Positions 37,373 to 48,597 of a stretch of 64,000 nucleotides of DNA are shown piece after piece. Source of the stretch: Pholiota molesta (lineage: Eukaryota > Basidiomycota > Agaricomycetes > Agaricales > Strophariaceae); the NCBI GenBank assembly GCA_014925825.1, contig JACGCK010000178.1, positions 27,558 through 91,557 of the forward strand. Direction: 5' to 3'. The position numbers and the translations under genes were made by a program. How positions within the stretch are numbered: position 1 is the stretch's first letter; every line of letters begins with the position of its first letter. The notes below the pieces were generated by a model that made no database searches, was not told the DNA's origin, and saw nothing but the letters and a program-made list of their open reading frames with translations.

Positions 37373-39194
37373 ATGTTCATTACACGCTTCACCAGAACCA
37401 TGATGAAACAAACCACCGCCCGTCCTCCTAGAAGAAGGGCCCCATATGCTGCTGCAAACCCCATGTCGTCTGCTGCCAACCTAGCACGACGACCAGCCCC
37501 GCAGCCCCGCCCCCGCCACACGAGGCCGCAGCGTCAGCGCCATTGACTATCCTGTTCCCAAAGACAGCATGCGCTTCGTCGACCTGGCCAAGGGAAATCT
37601 TCTCAACCCAATTCTGCTGCAGACGATTACGGAGGACCTCAAGTTCGACCACATGATGCCTGTTCAGTCGGCCACGCTCCATGACCTGCTTGAAAAACGC
37701 ATCGACTGCCTCGCCCAAGCCAAGACTGGTACCGGCAAGACCATTGCGTTCCTCCTGCCAGCGATACAGACGTTACTGAATAGGGGGCGTAAGCCTGGAA
37801 GTGCAGTGTCGTTGCTTGTCATTTCACCGACCAGAGAGCTCGCAATGCAGATTGCGAAGGAGGCAAAGCAACTGTTGCAGAGGCTGCCGCAGTACAAGGT
37901 GTGCTTGGCTATCGGAGGCACGAACAAGAACAGTGAAGAGAAGGCCATCCTCGGCGGGTGCGATATACTTGTCGGCACTCCTGGACGGCTCTACGACCAC
38001 CTCGCGAACGAGCGCGTTCGTACGGCTTTTGGTAACCTTGATACACTAGTTTTAGACGAGGCGGACAGGCTCCTCGATATGGGCTTTATGAACGCTCTGA
38101 AGGACATCATCGCGTGTCTGCCGGATAAGACAACGTCGCATCGCCAGGGCATGCTTTTCTCCGCCACTATCGCCCCCCACGTTCAGAAGTTCGCGCATCT
38201 TGCGCTTGCCGACGGGTACAAGTTCATCTCCACGATTCCTGAGGGCGAGGGCGGTACCCACGAGCACGTCCCGCAGCTTCTCGTCACTGTGCCCACTTTC
38301 GCTGACGTAGCAGCCGCCCTCGTCACCTCCCTCCGCGCAGAATGCGCCACTACCGGTGCGGACAAGTTCAAAGCCATCGTATTTGCCCCAACCGCCGCCC
38401 TCGCTGACTGGTACGCACTCGTCCTTGAAAAGCTCGCTCAGTCCTCGCCAGGCTCCGTAGGCCTACCAAAGATAACCGCCCTCCACTCGCGCCTGTCTCA
38501 GTCAAAGCGCACACAAATCACTAATGCCTTCCGCACGAGCACCGCGTCCATCCTCATCGCGACGGACGTCATCGCGCGCGGCATGGACTTCCCCAACGTC
38601 TCCACCGTCATCCAAGTCGGCGTCCCCGCTGACCGCGAGTCGTACATCCATCGTCTCGGGCGCACAGCGCGTGCGGGCGCCGAGGGCCGCGCGGTGCTGA
38701 TCCTCACGCAGCCCGAGTCGTTCTTCCCGCAACGCCTCCTGAAAGAAGTCCAGTTCCAGTCCTACAGACCCGCCTCGCCCGGCGGGACCGAGGCCGGCGC
38801 GGGCATCGCGTCCTCCGCCACAGCAAGCGCCGTGCGCGCCGCCGCCGCGGCGCTCGCGGACAGCGCCAAGTCGCGGACGTACCAGGCGTGGCTGGGGTAC
38901 TACAAGGCGCACGCGCGCACGATGCGCTGGAGCGACGACGACCTCGTGGCGCAGGCGAATGCGTTTGCGAGCGAGGGGCTCGGCTGGCCCGGGAGCGTGC
39001 CGCCCCCGCTGCAGCGCCAGACGGTGGGCAAGATGGGGCTGAAGGGCGCGAAAGGCCTGAATGTGGTCGCGAATGAGCCGAAGCTTGGGAATTCTGGAAG
39101 AGGAGGTGGTGGAAGGGCCGGTGCGGGTGCGAGTGCGGGAGGAGGAGAGGGGCGGCCCGCAGGAAGTGGTGGACGTGGTCCAGGCGGCCGCTAA
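37373..39194 (+). CDS. DEAD-box ATP-dependent RNA helicase, probably mitochondrial (Mss116-like)
   Basis: RNA helicase. Motifs in order: Q-motif region MMPVQ, motif I AKTGTGKT, Ia PTRELA, Ib TPGR, II DEAD (38055-38066), III SAT, V ARGMD, VI HRLGRTARAG. The tail is Gly-rich (RGG-like) and ends at 39194. The extended C-terminal domain and an Arg-rich, acid-free N-terminus (MFITRFTRTMMKQ, then RRRAP) point to a mitochondrial enzyme that helps fold or splice RNA; this location is inference. The N-terminal leader (37373 onward) and the helicase frame (open from before 37569) do not match; the change lies at 37500-37555 within a C-rich run. Single exon. GC content rises steeply after 38500. Confidence 0.88.
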
Positions 39195-39897
39195 GGCATC
39201 CTTATGAGGATTCTAAAAAGTGCTCTTATTCTCTCATATCCTTGCTTTCGTTCGGCTTTCGCTATCCCATCATATACCGTCTTTCTAACTCTTTCAAGTC
39301 CATCCTCTAGAGCAACATAGGCTACATAAACTTACAGGTCATCTTTCAGAATTCCGCTCAAGTATCTACCTAACTACTGCATACATACTGTAACGTACCC
39401 CACCTCCACTTACATGCGTTAACATAGAAAGGTGTAATACTAAATACTACAGTTCTAGATAGTGTACAGTATAATCAAGGTTTTTATTGATTTAAACCTG
39501 TTGGTATCGAGATCCTTCCACATTCTCATTCAAAGGTCATCAACAAATGCCAGCACGGTTTTTGGGCTGTAAAGTGGAAGCAGTTCACAAGTCTGTCCAA
39601 GTCGGTCTACTGTCAAGCGATACTTGCCTTATCATCGCAAGCGCAGTTGTCAAATGGCTACCAGAAAATTGTCTAGAAATACATTTTATATATAGCCCCG
39701 GATTCCAGGAAGATCGTGATAAATATTGTACAGGATATGCACTGCAGTGCGGTGGTACATCTCCCTACATACTGAGAGGGCCTGGGAATGCCTTCGTATA
39801 TAGATAGTAAATCTCCAGCAAGGCCCCTCCACGGTGGGGAGTCGATCGCTCGTACGAATCGGTGAATGAGGTTGTGTGGGGGCGGTGTTAATCCTGG
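39195..39897. other. Intergenic between convergent helicase and SPT4
   Basis: AT-rich 3' flanks of both genes. An 86-codon frame at 39547 has no supporting feature. Confidence 0.5.
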
Positions 39898-40413
39898 TCG
39901 CTTTGATCTCTTGGGCGGTATTTGATATTTCTCCGTTCGAGTTCCATCTCGACGTCTTCCGGTATGCGACCAGTTACACGGACGGCGTACATCCCTCGCA
40001 CGTACTTAGCTAAGATAATTTGAATAATCGTTCAGTTTCACTAGCTGGGACAAAAGAAGTTTTAAAAAATGCGCACCGGTACGCTGCCACCTCGCGACCC
40101 AACTGCTGTCCGGGTCAATCACCGAAATGACACCGTCAAACTGCGTCGTCGTGCATGACTGAATGCGATCCGGAGAGCCTTTCATCTGTTCGAACAACAG
40201 CACGTTAGTTTGATGATCTCAATGAGACGAGCAGGAACAGGAAATGATTGGAGGCGGATGCTAATGTGAGCAGAAACACACCTGGAGGATTTCTTCGCAG
40301 TTTGGGCAGCCACCGCGCTTAAAATCGTTCGGAAGCTGAATGATAGAGCAGAGGAGACATGCGCGGAGTGTTTTAGAGCGGGCTTGGGGTGGGATGGCGG
40401 CTGTTGTGGCCAT
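39898..40413 (-). CDS. SPT4: Transcription elongation factor SPT4
   Basis: Small zinc-binding subunit of the Spt4-Spt5 (DSIF) complex that travels with RNA polymerase II. The gene is split over three exons. Exon 1 (start at 40413) encodes MATTAAIPPQARSKTLRACL and the zinc ligands CLLC and CPNC. Exon 2 encodes MKGSPDRIQSCTTTQFDGVI and the strongly conserved DPDSSWVARWQR. Exon 3 encodes KYVRGMYAVRVTGRIPEDVE and ends DQSDQD with a stop at 39898. Total about 114 residues, normal for Spt4. Introns are GT-AG and in phase. It is easy to miss because no exon is long. Confidence 0.95.
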
Positions 40414-40532
40414 GGTAGCTGAGAGCAAGAGTTAGTACAAGATCAAGTCATTCAAGTATTGCCGTCACGTTACTAAAAGTGCCCGATCAAATCTCCTATT
40501 TTGGAGGAAGGGGCAACTTGGCCACTGCCACA

Positions 40533-41617
40533 AATGAACTCTAGTAACATCGGTCCCTCTTCGTATCCTGAGGACGACAAGTACACCTAGAACTTCATCC
40601 AATGCAGCAGCTCCACCTGTGTGTGTAAAATGCGGGCAGGAACATACAGCGCCGTACAATCTACGCCCAGCGATCTCAACGTACGTGCGCCCGCAATCCT
40701 TGTTTCTGTTCTGACAGCCATTCATTGTGTAGCGGACCAAGCCCGAAGACATCCAGATGACCAAAAAGTACATCATGATTATGATCTGCAAGTTATCGGG
40801 ACTATGTATGATCAATAACTGGTGCATTGATAAAGCGTTATTGTTCAAGGAAGAAGTGGTAAGTAGCCCAGAGGTAGCCTCTTTAGTACTTGATTTGCTG
40901 TACTGAAACTGTGATTCAGGAACTGTTTTCCACTTTTCAAAGTCTACCTGAACTTTTCCCGCAAAAGATGACAAAGTTTGCAACATAAAGAAGGTAATTG
41001 CACAACTCGAGGGGCCTGCGAGAATATTAAAGAGGTGAAGAAACGACTATCCATGACATATTGAAACGCCAGATTTTTGCTCTGAAAGTAATAGAATGTA
41101 ACGTATATTCCGTGCCCGATGGATTGGTCAACGATACCGAACCTGAGGATGCGACAGAGCAGGACGACCATGGGTATGAGGAAGACGACAACAGGACATA
41201 TTGACATCCAAAAACGCGGAGCAGAGGCTGCGTGGAACGGGGCCGACTCAGACAAATCCGCAAGTCAAAACTGAAGAAAACAGCGCGACGGAAACTATCG
41301 ACTATCAGCCCAATGTCCATGGGAATGCAATTACAACAACAATTCCAGACGACACAGATATCACACAGTCATCTTGCTTCGATGCTCGCTACCATTATCG
41401 CCTAGCAAATAAGGCATGTATGAGATCATTTTACAGCCGTTTTGGAGTTGCTAATGTTCGAGATGTTGTGCATAGTGTGCGTGTTGTGCATCTAGTAATA
41501 AGGCCAGAGACAGAAAAGATTGTTTCTTTCCACTGGCTTTACATGGGAAGGCCCTGGACTTTAATGTATCAATTGCATCCATTCAGGATACGAGTGCGAG
41601 TTTTCAACTACAGGTAA
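40533..41617 (+). CDS. Unrecognised, frame-broken coding sequence
   Basis: Divergent from SPT4. A start at 40533 (MNSSNIGPSSYPE) leads, with one frame change, to APPVCVKCGQEHTAPYN. A plausible 52-nt intron (40681-40732) joins on to RTKPEDIQMTKKYIMIMICK. Another (about 40860-40919) joins to ELFSTFQSLPELFPQKM. Further coding-like text follows in shifting frames (VYSVPDGLVNDTEPEDATEQ, then SKNAEQRLRGTGPTQTNPQV). I recognise no family. It may be one gene with the next entry. Confidence that something here was or is coding is moderate; the exact model is weak. Confidence 0.3.
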
Positions 41618-41689
41618 TGAGGGTGCCGACCGTTTGCTCTCAGCAGGACAGAATCTCAGCCTCAGTATCCTGATCACAGGCAATCACTC

Positions 41690-42494
41690 ATGCCTGCGCC
41701 CTTTACACATCCGACTCTGGCTACTGCTCTTTCTGCTTCATTACCGCCCACTCCTGCTGCCGCACCCTACACCCGGTTGCTGATCTTCGATACCACCACA
41801 GGCCGTACCAGCTGCTGTGTCCATATCTGCCCAGTATCCACTGCGAGCATAGAAATGGCAAACGCAAAGGGACTTCGGAACCCATAGGTTCAAATCCATT
41901 AAACACAGGCGCACTCATGATGATGCTGTTCATCAACTGGTTACGGAATTATTGCCTAGTGGTCATCTAATCGATAAGACTACTATGCTCCGTCAAGTTA
42001 CTTGCTTGAATATTTCGCTCGAGAGCTTTACCGATATGAGCCTGCGCCAACTGGAGAGCGATCGAAAGCACTACGACAGGAGGTGGCCTTCAAAAGCACA
42101 AACAGGCATATGAAGAGAGCAGGCGCGTCTTTGAAGAAAGAAAGCGGGCATACGAAGAAAGCATGCATGTCCTTGAGGAGAAAAAGAAGTTATTTGAAGA
42201 AAACGAGCGGCTCTGCGGAGAAAGCGAACCCATCTATGCGGCAACGCAGAATGCCTCGCCACCAGGGCAGAGTCCGTAGGGGAGAATATAATCGAGGAGG
42301 CCACCAATTTGCTTTCATCAATCAAACAGCGCCAGACTCTACAAGAGATTGTGCCTGCGTTCCAGCGCCTTCGTGCCGTCTTTGGCGATTTTATACGTGT
42401 CCAGGGTGAACTTTCTGAGGAGCACAAGTTCAAAGGGGATCGAGCGCGGATTTTGTATACTTTGATGGAGCCATCCACAAAGCGGTTGGTATAG
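41690..42494 (+). CDS. Unrecognised protein with long C-terminal coiled coil, frame broken
   Basis: The clearest part is 42100-42282: a strongly charged heptad-like helix (QAYEESRRVFEERKRAYEES, then HVLEEKKKLFEENERL). After a frame change at GGGG (about 42278) comes a helical segment, NIIEEATNLLSSIKQRQTLQ and VPAFQRLRAVFGDFIRVQGE, ending at TAG 42492-42494. The upstream part (RRTHDDAVHQLVTELLPSGH, LESFTDMSLRQLESDRK) is probably the same protein. There is an in-frame stop near 41850 and at least two frame changes. No family recognised; possibly the 3' part of the preceding entry. It may be a pseudogene. Confidence 0.4.
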
Positions 42495-42630
42495 AGGAAC
42501 TTGTGGAAGGTACAAGAGGGCGTGACAGAGCAATCCAATAAGTGTATTATAGCATTCCGCATTACTTTGACGCCTGTACTAATTGTCGTAACAAGATATC
42601 AGTGTATCATATAATAAAAAGTACTTATGT

Positions 42631-44777
42631 TCAATATGGTTCCAATCCAAGTAACCCTTGACATGCTCCTTCGACATCTTCGATCTCTTTGGGGCCGAAA
42701 CGGAGAGGACAACAGGGTCTTCTCCCCGATGAGCACTTCATCCTCTATCCTGATTCCAATGTTATGGTAATGCTTCGGGAAGTTTGCCGTTGGTGGGACA
42801 TAGATACCTACAAAAGTGGGGCTATATTAGAGCCGCAAACAAATTTGAAGAAAGAAGCTTACCAGGCTCGATAGTTATGACCATTCCCTCTTTTAATCTA
42901 AAGTTGCAGAGAAAAATCAGTCCACAAATAATCATTTTGAAGAAGGAAAACAACGTACGGTGCGGATCGATCAATGTGTGAGCTTTCATGCAGATCTACA
43001 CCCTCGAGTCAGTTCCGTTATCCTAACACCAATCAAAAAGCAGGGTTAGACATACCAATCCCAATAGGATGGCTCAAATAATGTGGATACAGCACTCGCT
43101 CCAAATCGCCCTCATTCCCTAGGTTGAACCCAATCTGGTTCAGCTCTCCTTTGAGCAGCTGACACGATTTCCTGTGTAGCTCCTGCAACGAGTAGCCTGC
43201 ATTCGCAGAGCAGAGTTTGATCAGCTCCTTTTGCGCGGAGAGAACGGCGGTGTATAGGTCTCGTTGGGCAGGCGAAAATGTGCCTGATGAAGGGTATGTC
43301 CGAGCTGTACGAGATAATAGAGAGAAGATAGAGGAGAGACAAAGAACGCACTAATGTCGGAGGCGTACCCACTTTTGCGCAACTATAAGCGTAGAATAGG
43401 AACAGGGAGTATATTGACATACTTGTATTCACATCCAGCGTCCAGAGAATAAGCTCATCTGGTCCAATTAAGTGATTGTTGGATGTATAGTGCAAAATGA
43501 GAGAATTGGCTCTGTTGTAAAGGGGAAATTTTTTTGTATAAACATCGTCGTGTAACGTCAACTATGAATCACTCACCCAGATGCCACAACTGGGACATAA
43601 GCAAGTCGTTGTGCGCCAGATAGCGAGCAAATATACTCGAAATGGGCCGCTACCGCTGCCTCTGACTGACCTGGACGCGTGAATCGCATAGTCTGTGGAG
43701 ATCCCCATAAATGTACTTGTCAAAGAGAAAAAATGGATTGTGGCATACCTTCGCGTGAGCTCGACCGCTTATGTCCGCGGCAGACCGCATCACTGCCTGT
43801 TCCGCTCGACTCTTAATAGAACGCAGCTTACCCATCTGGGGCGCTAGAGGGCGGCGTATCGAACTTGATATACTGTCGATAAGCTCATCGCTGTCCGTGC
43901 TCGAGGGCCCCGTAAGATATTTTAGGAACGACTTTGGCTTCCTCCGTGTGGATTTGGTGGTTATTGCCGGGACGTCGACATAGATATGCGAGGCGTGCGG
44001 GAGGAGGGATTTCACCTGCGAGCCAAAGTTGTTTATAGACATGGTTTCGTCTGCCTGGAATATTTCTTTGGCTGCGGCTAGACTTGTACTATGGATGAGG
44101 GTGCGGACATGAGTTGCTGAATATTTGAGATATCCCTCGGTGACATACGTAGCTCCATCCCACTTCTCTTTTGCGAGATCCTTCCCAGCAGCAAATAAAG
44201 TCATTTTGTATCCTTTCGAAGACGAGTTCTTTTCTAGATAAAATTCAAAAAGTATTTTGTAAGTGACGACATACACTCGACCAAACGCAATGACACACCC
44301 AGGATGACCGCAGAATCAGGTTCCTCAAATCCAGTAAGATACCAGAAGTCGGAAGCTTGTCGGAATTTGTAGCTATGCATCCATGAATTACATCCCTTTT
44401 TTTCAATCAATGAATGCTCACAAGATATCTACCAGTACCATCAACTGGTCAACAAACGGGACGCAGAGTGAAGGTCAGAAACTGGCTCACTGGCAGACAT
44501 AAACTTGACAGATGCAGCGGCCGAGATAACCACACTCTTCTCTGGCAGCATATCCATCAGCTTCCGTCGTCGTTCCTCATATTCCGAGGCTGGTATTCCG
44601 GGGGTGAGGTCATTGTCACGGACTACAGCCAACACATGAGCACACGATCATGTTCGACAGAGCATACATACTGAGATGCGGGTGAGACAAGAGAGTAGGT
44701 TGGCCGTATTCCGAGGGCTTTGTGACTATATTTCTGGTACATAGGCGCGTCGGTGCGCGTCGGAATGAATTGAACAT
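42631..44777 (-). CDS. ICP55: Intermediate cleaving peptidase Icp55 / Xaa-Pro aminopeptidase 3
   Basis: Mitochondrial M24B metallopeptidase that trims one residue from imported matrix proteins after presequence removal. The start MFNSFRRAPTRLCTRN at 44777 is a typical presequence, preferred over the ATG at 44741 because it splices to HPHLIRDNDLTPGIPASEYE. The aminopeptidase-P N-domain follows (YKFRQASDFWYLTGFEEPDS). The catalytic domain shows the metal-ligand regions DAGCEY, GYASDITRTYP (the latter on a 20-nt exon, 43352-43371), LSHPIG, TIEPG and GIRIEDEV. The stop at 42631 ends GLLGLEPY. Three frame changes (43443 and two near 42660-42690) each need one added base; the ligands are unaffected. 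About nine exons. Confidence 0.88.
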
Positions 44778-45243
44778 GGAGGAGACATGTCAGAATGCAT
44801 AAATCTAGACCCTAACCCGGTAGGCCCGGTTAACCTTAACCTTAGAGTGCCTTTGAATCGGCCCAGGTCAGTCTGGGTGCGCTATGTAGCGTTGGCAAAG
44901 CGTTGGGGTTGAATGTCGCCCAGTACTAATCGGAAAACAGGCTGTATTTTATTTAATTGGTTTGGCTACGCGATGGATTTTGTCAAGGACATCAAGACTG
45001 GCTTGATGGCAACTTGACTGGGGAAGACTGGGATTGGACTGGGATCAGACCAGAGTCAGCATTCGCCAGTCATGCGTACTCGAATGAGTCTCTGAAGCAA
45101 AAAATTGAATCCGAATGAGATGTAAATATACGTATGAAATAAATCCACGTCGATTATCTTGATCGAAGTAATGAGTGGAAGTAGAGAGCAACTGACCACG
45201 ACACCTGGACGGCAGGCCACATAGTCACTACACAACTGCTAAT
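44778..45243. other. Intergenic
   Basis: Separates two same-strand genes, ICP55 and the acyl-CoA dehydrogenase. No feature recognised. Confidence 0.5.
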
Positions 45244-47717
45244 CTACAATCGTGCATCCTTGGGCATCTTTTTGAGGGCCTGCCGAACTCCGAGATCTCC
45301 CAGAACATCTTCAGCCCCAGCAAGAACTATTGAGAAAATGAAGATCTTGAGTAATGAAATCCTTGCGAATCCAAAGTGCACAACTCACTCGCATCGAAAC
45401 CGGATGTTCGGTGATACTATAAACGGCAAAAATAACGAACAGACAGGCAGTTAGCATATTGAGCTGGATGCACTTGTATATATAGAAAATAACGCCGAGC
45501 GTAACATGGCTTACATTCTCGATAAATTTACCCATACCAGTCACGGTGAGAGCGCGTCCGCCGAATATCTGAGTAGCATCTATGAAATATGTAACGTGGT
45601 TAATGAGAAGCACAGACAAAAAATCCCGGTTGAACTATTTTTACCTTCTGCGGTTTCGCGCCCAGAGCGAGACACAAATCTATTGCAGAAGACCAATGGC
45701 GTTCTCAGCGCGCCTTAATATAAGCAAGATCTGAATGACGCACTGTTTGTGGAGACCAATAGGGCCCGCAAGCTTATCGGACTGTTCCTTGTAACTCATC
45801 TGAGGTACGGCCAATTCAATCGCAAGAACGGGGGTGGAACAATTGCGGGGGACACCCCATACCAATACGTACCTTGTTCATCTGGTGAGTAATGTTCTCG
45901 AACCAATTTTGGCATGCTTCCACGCGAGAAATCATCGCTGCTAATTTTGCTCGTATAACAGCTTGGCTTGTCAAAGGTTTTCCGAACACAATGCGCTGTG
46001 TTGACCACCTGATCCACAAAAGAACTCAGTTTTAGAATTTCCTCGGCAAAGATCGAAACCAATACATACTTTAAGCACTCTTCAACGACTAAACGTTGTG
46101 CCGAGATAGAGGTCGCGCAGACCATCCACCGTTCGTGATTGAAGTTGGAAAGAATGACCGACATTCCCGCGCCAATTGGACCTAAAGTGTTTGAGACGGG
46201 CACCCGCACCTGTCCTCCATGAGTATGAATTTAGAAAAGGTTTAACGTGAAGGTACCTTGTCGAAGGTCACGAAAGCAGTGCCAGCTACAGAAGAGTAGG
46301 AAGTCTTGATCTGTTTCGTGGAAACTCCGGGACCTCGCGGAATAAGTATAACAGTGAATCCAGTCTGTATCCAAGTCAGTAGAATGCCAGGGTTATAGAT
46401 TGACCCGACGAACATCTGTCTTGCATCCAGTCGTGAAGTAATCGGCGAAGGTTCCGTTTGTGATCCACCTGCAAAACAGATCTTCTCAGAAAACGAACAT
46501 ATGGCATCGATTACCGGTATACTTCTTGGTTCCAGTCACAACCCAGTAATCGCCATCTCGGACAGCGGTCGTTTGCAGACCACCCACGTCACTACCAGCA
46601 AATGCCTCGCTAATGGCAAGGGCGATATACTTCTTGCCGGATAGGAACTGACACAGTGAAACCGTCAGCTCAAATGAAGATCGTGAAGAATAAGACAGGT
46701 GTTACATACTTCGGGCAGGAGTTCGTTTTGCAGTTCCGGAGTACCATAGTTTAGCAACGGTGGCACAGCAATAACGAGACCAGCCAGAAGACCGTCAACG
46801 ACAGCTCTGCTGCTGACGCGGGAGAGTTCGGCATGGATGATAGCCTGTGTAGGAAGCAAGGATTGTCAGAAGGACGTCTTTTTGAATAAGTGGGTGTCTT
46901 GCTTCATGGAAGTAATCAAACTCTTCAGGCTTCACGATGCCGCCCATGAGGGTACGTCCTTTGAGGTGCTTTCCAGGGCCGAGACGCATAGCAATGATGT
47001 TCGTTTCGCTATTTCATATTTAGGATATTTCTCAAAATACAGTAAAACAACCACGTACGCCATCTTGTCGACAACCTCCTGCGAAATCTTCTTGCCATTA
47101 TCCTCACACTTCGCAGACTCGGGAGCCACTATGGTCTGGAAGAACTCGCGAACGGCGGTCTGAAATTTCCTGTGGTTCTCAGTGTAGTATGGACTGAAGT
47201 ATCCTTTGCTGAGCCATGTTGGTTCGCCGTAAGGCACCCGACTGAGCTCGCCGGGCTGGGGCGCCTTGATGAGCTCCTTCTGTCCTTGGACTGTGCCTAT
47301 CTGGAGTCGCTTGTATTGAGGACGCAGGAGGACCTCGTGTCGATGTAGTCCGAAAAAGGTGTTTGTAGCGTCCTTCCCAGCTTGAAGTGTTCGTGGTTAG
47401 ATCATGGAAGAAATGCACGCTCGTTCGATGTAAGTAAGGGGGTACTTACCGACATTCTCGGCGTACAGAACGTTGGCACCTCCTGGATGGAGGTTGGCGA
47501 ACTTGGTGAGATCATAGACCTTGGAATCGATGACAACCCACTAAACAATTGAAAGTTCAGTGTCGACGCATTGTTATTTTGTGTGGGATTCGCACTGACC
47601 ACATCGTCCTCCTTGTTGTGCTGTAAATCAAACAAACCATCAGCCCGACTCAGAGATCCGTATGCATGTGGTGCATACTCGAGCAATTTCCTCCCAGGTA
47701 TACTCCTTAGAGGCCAT
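45244..47717 (-). CDS. Cytochrome b5 / acyl-CoA dehydrogenase fusion
   Basis: FAD-dependent acyl-CoA dehydrogenase with an N-terminal cytochrome b5 haem domain. The start is MASKEYTWEEIAR at 47717. The b5 domain includes KVYDLTKF and the haem-ligand motif HPGG, with the second axial His in GLHRHEV. A 21-nt exon (47600-47620) encodes HNKEDDV. A linker leads to the dehydrogenase: an N-terminal helical domain (YYTENHRKFQTAVREFFQT), the beta-domain signature with AISEAFAGSDVGGLQTTA and TGTKKYI, the FAD-contacting helix ISAQRLVVEECLKY, and the C-terminal IFGGRALTVTGMGKFIEN. The stop is at 45244. All frames join cleanly. The fused b5 presumably passes electrons to or from the flavin; the acyl substrate is unknown. 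Confidence 0.9.
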
Positions 47718-48597
47718 GGCGTTAAATAAAGGGCAATATGGGGTGACAGTATGGAGAAGTCGCGAAGAGAAGAGCAGCGATGGCTCCGGATGTGGGGAAA
47801 GGCTAGCGGCCACCCGGTTAATCAAATGTGCAATACCCGATTGGCTTTCTGGCTTTGACTTGCACGTGAATTTCCCATGACGTAGAACGAGAATGGGCGC
47901 CTTGTTGAGTTGAGAGTTGGTTGAGAGAATGGTATCCTTCGAAGCCGTTCTGCCTAAACGTGAGCGATATATTGAACTTTTTCATCTCGCTTGGGCGATG
48001 TCGTTTGCTGACCTTTAAATACAGAAGTAATACTTAATTGGGATCCAGAATTCCTGCTGATATTCATTAGAGAAGGGACCGTGTATAGCGTTTTAAGAAT
48101 GATAAAATAAAAGCATGGCGGTTTGAAGAATCATTGGTACTAACTTCAAGAAGACCAGAAATACCATGGGATGAAGTGGCAATCGTACTTCATCGGCTCG
48201 AGATTTGGATAGACATCCAACACCTCGTCTCTCAGCATCAGTGCTCAAACTCATGATGACTTTCTATAATTTATGGCCTAAGAAAATCTCAGATAAACCT
48301 TAGCGATTGAATTTGCAAGCTTCTATAACATTTCATGCAAAATCACCTCGAAGTAGATAAAGGCTGGAAGCAAAACTTTCATATTTAATTCCCATAAATT
48401 ATAAATTCGACATACATACATACGTACGCCATTTCAATCCAAATTCTGGAACTAGTGAAATCATATGTTACATACAGAACAACAAATTGAAGAAAGAAAC
48501 TACAGCGGCATTGAGAAAGTGGGTATCCGACGCGCTGCGTGTTTTGCAACCAAGAGAGGAGTGTTATTCGGCACTTTAAGTTATGCTCTAGAGTCTG
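47718..48597. other. Intergenic
   Basis: Lies between the dehydrogenase start and the RAD16 stop, both on the minus strand. AT-rich around 48240-48460. No gene recognised. Confidence 0.5.

Noticed and set aside
39547..39807. 86-codon open frame between the helicase and SPT4
   Set aside because: No domain, lies in AT-rich 3' flanking sequence, and no splice-consistent continuation.
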